A program made the position numbers and the translations under genes. A DNA stretch of 64,000 bases from Opeltia flavorubescens (lineage: Eukaryota > Ascomycota > Lecanoromycetes > Teloschistales > Teloschistaceae): contig KE546965.1 in NCBI GenBank assembly GCA_000442125.1, forward strand, positions 868,001 to 932,000, in the 5' to 3' direction. The notes under the pieces are model-generated. The model was not told the DNA's origin and ran no database searches. It saw only the letters and a list, made by a program, of their open reading frames with translations. Position 1 is the first letter of the stretch, and the number at the start of each line of letters is the position of its first letter. Shown one piece after another: positions 1 to 10,353 of the stretch.

Positions 1-555
1 TTTTTATTAGATTTTATTAAATATTTATTAATATTATAATTTAAAAAAAAATATATATAAATAAATTTTTTAAAAAAGTATAAAATTAAATTAATTTTTT
101 TTTATAAATTATAAATTATAATAAAATAATAATAGATCGTTAATAATATTAAAACGAATATTATATAAATAATAAAGATATTAATAGTTATAAAAAAAAA
201 CTTTTATTTTATTAATTATTCTAGTAAATATTATATTATTGATATTATTTAGTATATTAAATAGATAAAGATAATAGTTAATAATAATATAAAAATTATA
301 ATTAAAAAGCCTTTTACTAATATTTATAATTATTAGATAAATAAATAAAATAATATTATTTAAATTTTATAAAAAGCTATTTAATATTAAAAATAATTAA
401 ATAATAAAATTGATTATAAAAAAAAAAAATTTTATAATTATATTTATTAAATCCTAAAAGGATATTATATAAATAAAAATTAGTAAAATTATAATAGAAT
501 AGATAAAATATATAAATTATTTAAAATTTTAATATTTTTAAAAATATTATTATTA

Positions 556-595
<40 letters not shown>

Positions 596-2298
596 CTTTA
601 TAGCCTATATATTATTAGTATTTTACTTTTCCGCCGTCTCCGCTATAATAGTAATACTAGTAATAGTAGTCTTTTTTAGCTTTTTTATTAGAATATTTTT
701 TAAAGTATTTTTTATAGTATTTTCTATAATATTTTCCGCGATACTTTTCGCTATTTATTTTATAGAAATCTTAGCCGTTTATTAATAAAAAATCTAGTCT
801 AATTAATAAAATAAATAACGATAATAATATTATTAAGGCGTTTTTTATTTAAAAAATATCTAATATTAGAAAAAATATAGTTAAATTAAAATATTAAAAA
901 GTTAATTAAATAATAGCTAATAAATTTTAAAAAATTAGTAATTTTAAAACGATAACGAATATTTAAAATATTATTTATATTAGAATTATATTTTATAGTA
1001 TTTTAAATAATATTATATAGTTATTTTAATTTAATCTAAAATTATTTAAATTATAATATTAATATATATTAGCGTAAGTAAATTTATAAAATAAAAAAAT
1101 ATAAAATAAATAGTTATTTTATATATAAATTTAATATAAATCTCTATTGTATTTTTTTAAATTATATAAATTTTATATTTAAAATATTTTATTATTTTAT
1201 TTAAATACTCGTTTAAATATATAAAGATTTTTTTTTAATATATATAAACTATTATATTTAAAATATATTTTAAAAAATCTATTATAATTATATTATATTA
1301 TAACTAATTTTAAAAAATTATTAAAAAAGTTATTATATACCGGTTAAATTTTATTAAAATATTATCTAATTTAAGTTTTTAATATATTAAATATTAGTTT
1401 AATTAAATTAAAATTCGATAAATAAAAATAAATAATAGATTTTATAATTATAGCTATAAATTAGTTTTATAATATACAAGTTATAATAAAAGCTAATATT
1501 ATTTATAATAATAATATTTTAAAAAATTAGATAAGCGTTATAATAAAATAAAAGCTTATTTATTATTTAATTATAAAAATTTTTATTATTAAATTCTTTC
1601 TTTTTAATACTAGTATAAAGTAAATAATTATTAATAATATAAATTAGAAAAATATTCTATAAATAATCTCGCTACTATAAAATATAATATTAAACTAGTT
1701 TAATAATTAGTATATATATAAAATATTATTAATTTATAATTTTATTAAATAAAGTTTTTTTAATAAATATTAATTATTTTATATAAAGATTTATATATTA
1801 AATTTATTAATTTTTTTTTTAATTTATTATTTCGTTAATAGTTTATCTATTAAATTTTTTTTTAAATACTATCTAATAATAAAAAATTTATATATTATTA
1901 GTTTTAATATATTTATAATAAATTTTTTTTATAAAAATTATATTAACTTTTAATATATTAAGTAGAATTATTTTATAAAATATATTATAAGCGCTTTTTT
2001 TATAGTAATAGTATTTTTATTTAGTTGGTTTTTATTATAATAATAAAATTTAAAAGTAGAATTAAATATAAATAAATTCTAATAAATTTTTTATACTATA
2101 ATAGTTTTATAATAGATTTTTTTAGTAATAATTTTAGATTATTATATTAGAAAAAAGTAGTAGACGATATATAAATAAATTGATAAAGCGAATATTTTTA
2201 TTATAATATTTAAAGGAAAAATAATATAATTAATATAATTATTTACTATACTAGGCTTTATAAATATTATTTTAAATTAAATACTAATAAGTTTAGTA
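1..2298. mobile_element. AT-rich RIP-mutated transposon block, right end
   Basis: This stretch is almost pure A/T, with nearly all cytosines lost from CpA and CpG contexts, and it has no open frame of note. That is how RIP-mutated repeats look in Pezizomycotina. Its right edge is sharp. At 2271-2298 a segment (starting TTTAAATTAAATACTAATAA) closely resembles the terminal inverted repeat of the element at 7026-9065, and ordinary GC content begins just after a TA at 2297-2298. I read it as the right-hand end of a related inverted-repeat DNA transposon whose left end lies outside the window. The original coding content cannot be recognised by eye. Confidence 0.6.
559..593. repeat. Poly-T tract of 35 bases
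   Basis: An uninterrupted run of 35 T sits inside the left AT-rich block. It may be a remnant A-tail of a retroelement on the minus strand or a simple homopolymer. Homopolymers of this length are also prone to assembly error. Confidence 0.8.
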
Positions 2299-3070
2299 GG
2301 TAGGTAGTAAGAATTCTCTAGAAATTACTATATAAATAGCTGGGGTGAAGTGGAGAGCTCTCGGTACCAAGAGCGGTCAAGCTTTATGAAACCGCTAATA
2401 CTGATTTGCGACTACCACTCTCGGATCGTAGCTCCCGTTTTTCATATTCAAATTATAGCTAGCAATAATTATGGCAGCCGCAGCTACAATTTTGAGCATT
2501 GCGAAATGTGTTGCTATTTTAATCGCTATGCTCAAATTTTGCTAGGATCGTGGATGCCGACTTTTAGCTTTGGCAACGGGAAGAGCTCGGTTGCTCTGTT
2601 TTGACCTAATCTATACAACATTGATCATGGTCTAGCTACATCTAAACCGCACGTTTTTATTTGTGATTTGCGCTCCGTCAAATCGGATACTGTACTGTTG
2701 TGCTGTCACAACGTGTGTCTTTCTGTGCAGGCTTGGCACTCCAGGATTTAATGTCTAAACACCGATGACATCATTATTTGCCGAAATGTCGACCACCGTG
2801 TTTAAGGCTACAGTATACTCATGCATAGATTTCCATAGTCTGATGGGTCGATACGAAGGGATGAGCCCGTGTCCATGCTACTGGGTCTCGTATTTGGCGA
2901 GGCTGCCAGGATCTGCCATGCTCTCCAATGAATTTCCGGAGCTCGCACGCACAGCCCGTCGCGGCTTGCCTTGTTTTGCCTACCACTTTTCAGGCTGAAC
3001 ACCATAGGAAGACTGAGATTCCCTCCGATCTTTTATACTAAACTCTGCGATTTCGCGCCTATGCTCTGTG
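2299..3070. other. Gene-free stretch between RIP block and first gene
   Basis: Base composition returns to normal here. The open frames present (such as 2350-2604) start within non-conserved sequence, have no recognisable family pattern and show no clear splice partners. I see nothing that can be supported as a gene. The last few hundred bases presumably hold the promoter of the gene at 3071. Confidence 0.5.
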
Positions 3071-5090
3071 ATGGCCGAATTCGCGATAGTCAGCTCTATC
3101 ATACAAATTGTTGATGTCGGAATACGTCTTAGCCTCAAGCTCTACACGTTTGGCGAAACTATCGCAGATGCTGGTACAACGGTCCTATCAATCTCGAAGG
3201 ACGTATCTCTCACATCCTCTGTCTTGAAGGAGCTAGCACAGAATCTGGAGAGGGACAAAGAGGGGCAAATATCTTCAGAGGATGCAATTCATACCGCTGA
3301 AGAAATCGTGCAGGAATGTTTAAAGGTTTTCCATGAGATTGATTTGTTGCTAGCAAAAACCATGAAAAAGGTGCCTCCGGGAGGCAGATCCAACGCAAAC
3401 TGGATAACGGTAAGAAGAAAGATCAAGTGGTCGTTCATGCAGCCGAAAATGCAGCTCTTGAGGAGCAATCTGGACAAGCTAAAGGCTACCCTTCTGCTCA
3501 TGCTCAACGTCTTGACCTATGCCCGACATCTATCGGAAAGGTATCATTTGCTATCTTATCACCTTCTTTGTCCATCTGCTACAACAAAAGATTTACGAAT
3601 CTACGTTGATATTTCCCCAGATCTCAGCAGAATTCTCAATCAGAACACCAGCGGAATGTCATCGAGGATCTTGCCCGTTCCAGAGACGAGTACACTCGCA
3701 AATTTGATAATCTCACGCGGGCTATCATGGTCAAGCCACCTAGAAGAGAAGACGACGGCGTCTCGAGGCCTACCCTCAATCCTCAAGCTAAAGTCTTCCC
3801 AGAACCACTCCACTCTTCCACCGAGCAAGACAGCGAGGATATCGATACCTTTGAATTAAGAGTCTACGGCGACCTTATTAACAAACTGTTCGAAGGAGTA
3901 ATTGAAGTGAATACATTCCTGGAACCATTACTATGGAGAAGAATCTATGATGATATTGGCTTCCTGCACTGTCGTGAGATAGGCCGTTTCGCAGCGACGC
4001 ACGGTCGAGACCGACTCCGATTGATTATGACAGGGCTCGCTCACGATTTCGTTGACTGGGACACTGTTCGCGAGGCGTACAAAGCATTCGAAGTGATGAA
4101 TAGCCAGGTGAGGAACCAATGTTATCCCTTTCCGGTATATCATCTTCTATTCGAGCAATCTAGAAGATCGTAATTGCTCATTTTGCAGCACCTAGAAAGC
4201 TCTGGGCATGATTGGCAAAGAACCTTTACTTGCGACATTCTGTCATTAGCTTTCCTCATGTACCAGTTCATTCATCATGAAGCATGGACACAATGGATTA
4301 CTGATTATCACTAGGCCTCCATGCAGTCGTCCCTCAAGCGTTCGAAACCATCCTCGAGTAGAAGTGTTTCGAATCTCGATGGGATTACGACTACCGTCAA
4401 CAGACCATACAGCAGTGATCGCCGACCACTGGATCATTGTAAACTGCAGCACTTCTCTCTTCCGGGGAGGACTTCACACGAAGAGAGTCAACAAGGAACC
4501 AGCCATGAAAATGAGCACTGGGATACGTCAGATCATCAGGTGAGTCGTAACTGCTTTGCATCTGAGAACGGTGCTATCGTTAACTTTGGTGATTAGTCTG
4601 AGATTAATTCCGGTAGACCGGCGCTAATTTATTCAAACATATCAGCAGAGTGGAATTCTTCTCAGCCATGTATAATTCCAAAACAGCAAGAAAATACAAA
4701 CCATTGTCGTACCGACTTAATGGCCTTATCGATGAGACGAGATGCGGCAGCTCATTCCGCTTCTTTCGAGCTTCCACCACCTCCAGTAATACTCAATTCC
4801 AAGACACCGCGACCCGACCGTGATCGCGATACGAGCAATTCTCTCACCCTGGGTAAGTCGAACGCCACTAATAGCTTAAACAACGCACTAAATTATCCCC
4901 AGCGCCAAGCATAGAAGCTCAGTCTGACCAATCGCTTTCCGATCCGAGCCAGGATTCCACAGCGAGGGTCAATCGTTTTGAATACAACTCAGGTAAAGAG
5001 TATCAGACTGTTGACCCACCGGAAAATATCGTCGATACACTCCTTCGCAAATGGACGCTGGTTCCTCGACTGAGGGTCTCGGGAATCTAA
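3071..5090 (+). CDS. Fungal N-terminal domain (STAND-type) protein, with in-frame TAG
   Basis: The first ~150 residues (MAEFAIVSSIIQIVDVGIRL onward) are the helical fungal N-terminal domain found at the front of STAND/NLR-like proteins. A polar Ser-rich linker follows, then a C-terminal segment ending ENIVDTLLRKWT, a pattern I recall from stand-alone members. Exons set from splice motifs are 3071-3540, 3621-4107, 4189-4539, 4597-4852 and 4903-5090, totalling 584 codons. A TAG at 4312-4314 lies in frame inside exon 3. The frame is open on both sides of it, so the present product would stop near residue 360. The change fits CAG to TAG, and RIP-mutated blocks flank the locus. The start is the ATG at 3071. 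No NACHT domain is encoded downstream. A short unseen intron removing the TAG is possible, but I found no donor that keeps frame well. Confidence 0.6.
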
Positions 5091-5874
5091 GAGTATTAAT
5101 TCCGACGATTGAAGTGGTGGTCTTCCATTCCTAGCTTATATTCCTGCGAATGCTTTGAACTCTCCCCTGATCACTTTTCGAGAGTTTGATAGCTTCTAGT
5201 ACCTGTATATATATCCTTAAAACGCTGGGCCAAGAGTAGACCTGGTGGTAGTAAACAGAAAGGCTGAAGTAGGACTCCATAGCTCATGTATACTTATCGA
5301 TTTTTTCCTGGAACATTGAGCACGAGTAGTCACGGTAGCGTTTATCAGGACTAATTGCGTAACGAACTCCCTTGAAGGACTTCTTGAAGTTGAGTCTCAT
5401 GAGCTTGCTTCGTGACGAATCAAGGTGATTCTCACGGCGGTAGCATTTCCCTTCATTGGAACGAAATTATCACAAGCTTTACTCAAGGCCGTTGGGAATT
5501 TGGCTATACTTCCAAGGGGAGGCTTTATTCCCAAGAAGCAAGTGCGGATACAAAATAATGTATCGAGTCGTCTATTAAGCGTTAGATATTGCGGGATAAC
5601 GAAGCGAGCAGGCGACTTGTGGTGCTGAAATGGGATTTAGTGACATTGAACAGTACGCCACCTACTGTCATAATCCTGAATTACGTATACATCCCTCATA
5701 ATGGGAGCTTCTAAATGACTCCGATCCGTCATGGAGTCAATCAAGTTCCTTATCAGATACTAAATATCCCGCTGCAGGAAGTGAATAAACAGATGGAATA
5801 AGGAAGGGGGAGAGGCCCTAGCTTAGACATCTACAGGATCTAATGGTGGAAATAACCTATTGCGTGCTATAGAT
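5091..5874. other. Gene-free stretch upstream of CHAT remnant
   Basis: No supported gene is seen. A small open frame at 5425-5628 has no family pattern. A typical fungal CHAT protein would carry TPR repeats upstream of the caspase-like domain. None can be read here in any frame, so the CHAT remnant that follows seems to have lost its N-terminal part. Confidence 0.4.
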
Positions 5875-7048
5875 ATTAACATAAAAACTCTGTTCTGTTT
5901 ACAAGCAGGCGGCCAACCTTTGCTCCGAGAAGGCGATACGCTGGTCATATCCCCGACCAAGTCACTCAACAGAGTCCCTTTCCATGCCCTTCTTTTTGAC
6001 TCGAACACCCCGCTAATCGAGCGTCACGCAGTCGTCTACACCCAAAGTCTCTCTATTTTACTCTACTGCCTGCCAGAGATGCCGGACCTGAAAGACGATC
6101 ACCCAGAACGGAATGCCACGCGACCCACTTCCCGCCGCACCCAAAGAAACGGCAGACGAAGACCATTCTGTATTCTCTTCAGCAAAATGACCCGACATAC
6201 CTCTCTACCCAAGCTCTCGCAAATTCCCTCTCTGCCCAGCTCCTGTCCGGCCCCACCCTCACCGCTCAACAAGTACTCAACCATCTCACCGGTTCCAGCC
6301 TACTGCACTACTACGGACACATCTCCTTCCACGCCCGAGGTCCCTTGGCATCAGGCCTCTGCCTCAACGAAGCAGCCCGACGATCTACCCCTCGCCACAT
6401 CGTTCAAGGGGCGGAGACACTAACGGCGGAAATGATCTACGATAAGCTTCGCCTAGAGAACCGAGCACTCGTGACATTGAGTGGATGCAACAGCGGTGCT
6501 GCGCATATTTTCAACGAGGATGAATAACCTTAATGGGTTGGTTACTGCGATCCCAATCGCGGGCGCGGGGGGCGGTGGTTTCTACGCTTTGGCCTATTGA
6601 TAGGGAGGATGGGTTGTGCTTTTCGGAGGCTTTCTACGGGGAGTTGAGGAGGGAGGAGGGGGTGTTGGTGGCGGCACGGGGGGAAGGGGGAGATGAGGAG
6701 TTGGGGGAGGGAAGAGAGGGGAAGAGAGATGATGGGGTGGTGGAATTGGATTTGGCGAGGGCGATGCAGGTTGGGGTTGAGGCTGTGAGGTGGGAGGATG
6801 GTTTTGTTGAGGAGGAGGGTGATTTCGATGAGGGGGGTGAGGAGAGGATTCATCAGGGGGCGGAGAGAGGGGGTGTTGGAAGGAGAAATAAAGTAGAGAG
6901 AAAACCGTATCATTGGGCGGGGTTTGTGTTGAATGGGTACTGGAAGGTCAGGGGCCCGCTGTTTTGTGATGGTGGTAGGGAAGAGGGGGAATATGGTGGA
7001 GGCGCTGTTAGTGGTGATGGTGGTACAATAGACTTATTACTAAGTTAA
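5875..7048 (+). pseudogene. CHAT-domain (caspase-like) protein, frameshifted remnant
   Basis: CHAT domains are caspase-fold cysteine proteases, often fused to TPRs in fungi. The family pattern can be followed across three frames: EGDTLVISPTKSLNRVPFHA and LIERHAVVYTQSLSIL at about 5925-6060; a second frame with LLHYYGHISFHARGPLASG (the conserved His region) at about 6300-6350 and ALVTLSGCNSG (the conserved Cys) near 6465-6495; then AVVSTLWPIDREDG and YHWAGFVLNGYW in a third frame from 6533 to 6950. A frameshift lies between 6060 and 6170. A small indel with an in-frame stop follows the Cys motif near 6523. Both catalytic positions are still visible but cannot come from one polypeptide. The last codons are supplied by the inverted repeat of the transposon starting at 7026, so the original 3' end was displaced. 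A region of purine-rich low complexity lies at 6640-6880. Confidence 0.75.
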
Positions 7049-8485
7049 TTTAAAACGCGCTACTGCCGGCTCTACCACCCCTTTTTATCCTACGCGTTCT
7101 CCGTTTAAATACACCAATTTTACTACTAAAATTATTAGAATATAGAGGGATAAAAAGTTTTTAGCGGTTATAAATAACGAGCTTTTATACGCTATTAAGG
7201 ATACGGACTATTATAATTTATAGATCGCTTGTAATATCGGGATAAATGCTTGTAATATTATTAATATTAGAAAACGTATACGTAAAGCCGATAAAAAAAA
7301 ATAAAAATCCTAAAAAAGCTATTCTATAAAAAAAATAATATACTAAACGATTCTATAAAATTGTTATATATAATAAGCGTTAATTAATACGCTATATAAC
7401 TATAAATTATTATTAAAAAAAGAAATCCTAGTTTATAATTACTCGCGAAATTAGAATAGAAACTTTTAATAATATTATTCGTAAAATTCTTTTTAGAATA
7501 GTTATAAACGTAAAATATTTATTTATTAGCCCTTTTTAAATAGATAATAATAAGAAAAATATTTTAAATTTTATATAATATAGTATTTAAAGCTATTAAA
7601 TAAAAAATATATTATTATTTTTTACAATAAAAAAATAATATAAGTTAAAAAAAATAAAAATTAAAACTGGATAATATATAAAAAAAAGAAGCGTTATAAT
7701 TTTAATTTTATTAGTATATAATATAGAGACTTTATTAATATAATACTCTAGATCTATTATATTAAATACTACGAGAGATTCTCGTAAATTTTTAATAAGG
7801 AATTTTAAGGGGAAAAAACGGTAATAGCTCTTAATTTTATATAATATAATATACTATATAATACTAAATTATAGTTAAAAAAAAGAATTTAATTATATTA
7901 ATAGATTAAAAATATTTAATAAAAAAAGAAAAATTTTTAATAAATCTAATATAAAAAAATTAAAGCGGGTAAAAAATTTTAAAAACGGTATTAATTAATA
8001 TTATTATTAAAAGTTTGTTTTAATATTTTTTTTTATTTTTTTTATATATAAAATTATAAAAGGATATAAAAAAATTAATATAGTATAAAATAACGCCGGC
8101 GCGTATTATATATAGTAATAAAAAGAGCTTTTAAAAATTCCAGGCTTTATAGTATTACTATAACTTAAGAATTTTCTAGATCTAAATAAGATTAAGTTTT
8201 GCTAGTACTAGCTAAAATATAAATATAATTATTGTTTATTTTATTAATATATAAAATAATAGTATAAAAAATAGTTTTTATAGATTTAAAAGGTAATTCC
8301 GTTTATAAAATATATAAAATAGAATAAAAAGCTATATATATAAAATTACGTAATATTATTATAAAAAACGGAAAGATTTTTTATAAATAAATTATTTAAA
8401 AGTTAGTATTTAAAAAAATAAAAAATATATATTAAAAAATAAATAAATAAATAGATTATTTTTAATAAAATAATATTTATATATA

Positions 8486-8493
8486 GTAATAAA
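8486..8493. repeat. Left target-site duplication GTAATAAA of the MITE
   Basis: Eight bases identical to 9005-9012 sit directly outside the left end of the MITE. Confidence 0.85.
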
Positions 8494-9004
8494 TACTCGT
8501 CGGAATGGGTTGGGTTGGACCGGGTTTTGGCCTAGTTGAACTCAACCCAAACCCAACCTATTATTAACGGGTTGGGTCGGGTTTTTTACGGGTTGGGTTG
8601 GGTTTTTTACGGGTTAACCCAAAAACCCACTACTAGTAAAAATAAGCTATAAATAGTAGTAAATTTACTAAAAATAATTTTTAACTAATTTTAAAAATGA
8701 TTATTACAATTATTACTACAATTTCTCCTTATAAAAAGCGTTTTTTAGCTGAAATTAATCTATTAATTATTATTAATATCTATATTAATATTAAAACTAT
8801 TAAAAATTAGTTATTTATAATAGACTTACTACTATTTTTAGCTTATTTTTACTAGTAGTAGGTTTTTGGGTTAAATCCAACCCAACCCGCTAAAAACCCA
8901 ACCCACGTGGGTTTTGAAAAATCGTTAAAAATCCAACCCAACCCGACCCATTCGCGGGTTGGGTCGGGTTGGGTATAGGTTTCCCCAACCCATTCCGATA
9001 AGTA
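8494..9004. mobile_element. Nested hAT-like MITE with GGGTTGGG-rich inverted arms
   Basis: The 511-bp element is bounded by matching ends, TACTCGTCGGAATGGGTTGGG-type on the left and its near-perfect reverse complement on the right (CCAACCCATTCCGATAAGTA, ending at 9004). The arms pair over roughly 150-180 bp and contain many direct copies of GGGTTGGG or CCCAACCC. An 8-bp target duplication, GTAATAAA, flanks it at 8486-8493 and 9005-9012. An 8-bp duplication with multiple short subterminal repeats is the hallmark of the hAT superfamily. No transposase is present, so it is non-autonomous. The arms keep GC content far above the surrounding RIP block, so it probably inserted after that block was mutated. 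Confidence 0.85.
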
Positions 9005-9012
9005 GTAATAAA
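9005..9012. repeat. Right target-site duplication GTAATAAA of the MITE
   Basis: Eight bases identical to 8486-8493 sit directly outside the right end of the MITE. Confidence 0.85.
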
Positions 9013-9277
9013 AGAAAATAACCGGATATAACGAGCTTTAAATTAATTTAATAATAAGTCTATTATAGTAATAATATAAATAGAAACGAATTGGTTTTTA
9101 AAAGCAGATTAGAGGAAGAATAGATTATAAAGTTTTCTGCCCTTTATAAAATATCATGAAGTTTACTATAATAGTCGTTAAAGTACGATAATAATAAAAG
9201 TTATCCAAATATTTGATATCGACTTATATATCTCGTGATTATCAGCTTCAGTAATTAATTTGAATACTGCTAGTTTG

Positions 9278-9511
9278 GCACGCGGGGTAAACAATTATTT
9301 GGACACCAAAACTTTCCAAAGCGCTATTTTTAATAATAAAACCCACGATTCAAAAGCTAAAGCCTTAAAACTAGTGGATATTTATATTAAAGAGTGGTCC
9401 AATATATAAGAAAATGCTTAGAAGGTATTTATCAGCGAGTCTATAGGTGAAAGGGACCTTGCTATAGTGCGCGATAGTTTTGATGTCCAAACATTTTTTT
9501 ACTCCGCGTGC
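9278..9511. mobile_element. Small inverted-repeat element (MITE-like), 234 bp
   Basis: A 36-bp imperfect inverted repeat bounds the segment: 9278-9313 (GCACGCGGGGTAAACAATTA then TTTGGACACCAAAACT) and the reverse complement at 9476-9511. About 30 of 36 positions match. The inside is AT-rich with no coding frame. This looks like a non-autonomous DNA transposon, possibly of Tc1/pogo type. A target duplication could not be fixed because the outer flanks do not match cleanly, so the superfamily stays open. Confidence 0.6.
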
Positions 9512-9527
9512 TTGGGCCGAAAATTGA

Positions 9528-9545
9528 GGTTAGGGTTAGGGTTAG
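9528..9545 (+). repeat. Short interstitial TTAGGG tract
   Basis: GGTTAGGGTTAGGGTTAG is three units of the common fungal telomere repeat, 16 bases after the small inverted-repeat element. It is far too short to be a telomere and normal sequence continues on both sides. Confidence 0.8.
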
Positions 9546-10353
9546 CAAAGGCTCCACAGTCTACCAAGACATGTGGTGCGATTAAAGTTAGGCTTCCCGT
9601 ACCAAGGATCAAATCCGTGTTATTGCTTATAGATCCTTGAGGCTGACGCATTGGTTATACATCTGGCTGAAAAATCACTTTCGTCTTTGAGCTAAGCTCT
9701 GATCTGTATTATGTTGTGCTAAGCTCGTAGGGTTACGTGCAGTTTCTATGTGATGGCCCCTACATTCCCCTGGAATCAAGGGGGTAAATGTCCTCAGGTA
9801 TACAACGCCTTGAAAGGCTAGTTCGATGGGTTATAATCATGCAGCGTATTTGCCACGGAACTAATTCCTTGGTAATCTCGTCACTTGTATATTGGGTAAG
9901 AGAAAGGCTTGTTAGACATCAATGACGGGATGACATAATACCTTTTTTCTATCTCACTCTATGCTAGTATCACTGCCTTATTCATCCGAATTCAGTCTCG
10001 TTGCTATAATCCCAAGCCGGTCCTATGGTTGCCAGCCTAAAGTGCTGCGATAAGTTATAGTAAGGGTGAAGCTCGCTAAGTTTTGTATGATTCGTCGCTT
10101 AGTTAGATACGTCGATAAGTCTTTCTGGTTGTTGAGCCCCTGCTTTCCCATCCTCGAAGTTTCGTTTTGGCCAGGCTTACTTTTCGNGCGATATTAGCGC
10201 GCATTTGGGAGATTTCAGGCCGTATCGTACCAGCCTTTGATGTAATGGACCAGTCCTGATTATAATCTTTTTCAAATCAGGATGAAAGTTCGTGGTTCTA
10301 GCGGCTCAAATACCGATTCATCGACAAAGCTCCTGCAATAGGCATACAAAGTC
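9546..10353. other. Gene-free stretch between repeats and HET pseudogene
   Basis: No gene pattern is seen in any frame. A tract near 9590-9650 vaguely recalls a tRNA B-box but lacks an A-box and cloverleaf. One ambiguous base (n) is at 10187. This is probably decayed repeat or intergenic sequence. Confidence 0.4.

Larger units (their letters stand above)
7026..9065. mobile_element. RIP-mutated TIR transposon with TA target duplication
   Basis: A 2040-bp AT-rich element has 29-bp imperfect terminal inverted repeats, 7026-7054 and the reverse complement of 9037-9065. The core AATAGACTTATTA is shared, and all three mismatches are transitions (C/T, C/T, G/A), as RIP would give. TA flanks both ends (7024-7025 and 9066-9067). 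TA duplication and simple TIRs point to the Tc1/mariner/pogo superfamily, which is common in fungi as Fot1-like elements. The transposase frame is destroyed, with almost no CpA or CpG left. About 511 bp of the length belongs to a later nested MITE (8494-9004). Inserted at the 3' end of the CHAT remnant. Confidence 0.75.

Noticed and set aside
1-2298. Mitochondrial or plasmid origin for the A/T-only block
   Set aside because: It joins nuclear-type sequence with an inverted-repeat end and lacks mitochondrial gene patterns. RIP explains the composition.
5425-5628. Open frame of 67 codons as missing N-terminal part of the CHAT gene
   Set aside because: No TPR or CHAT pattern in it and no splice path to the CHAT remnant.
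6542-6913. Minus-strand frame rich in Pro/Leu/His
   Set aside because: Antisense of the purine-rich CHAT region. The plus frame carries the STLWPIDRE and YHWAGFVLNGYW family motifs.
9528-9545. Chromosome end (telomere)
   Set aside because: Only three TTAGGG-type units, with unrelated sequence continuing for 54 kb on one side and 9.5 kb on the other.
9590-9650. tRNA-like sequence (AGGATCAAATCC resembling a B-box)
   Set aside because: No A-box at the right distance and no cloverleaf stems could be drawn.
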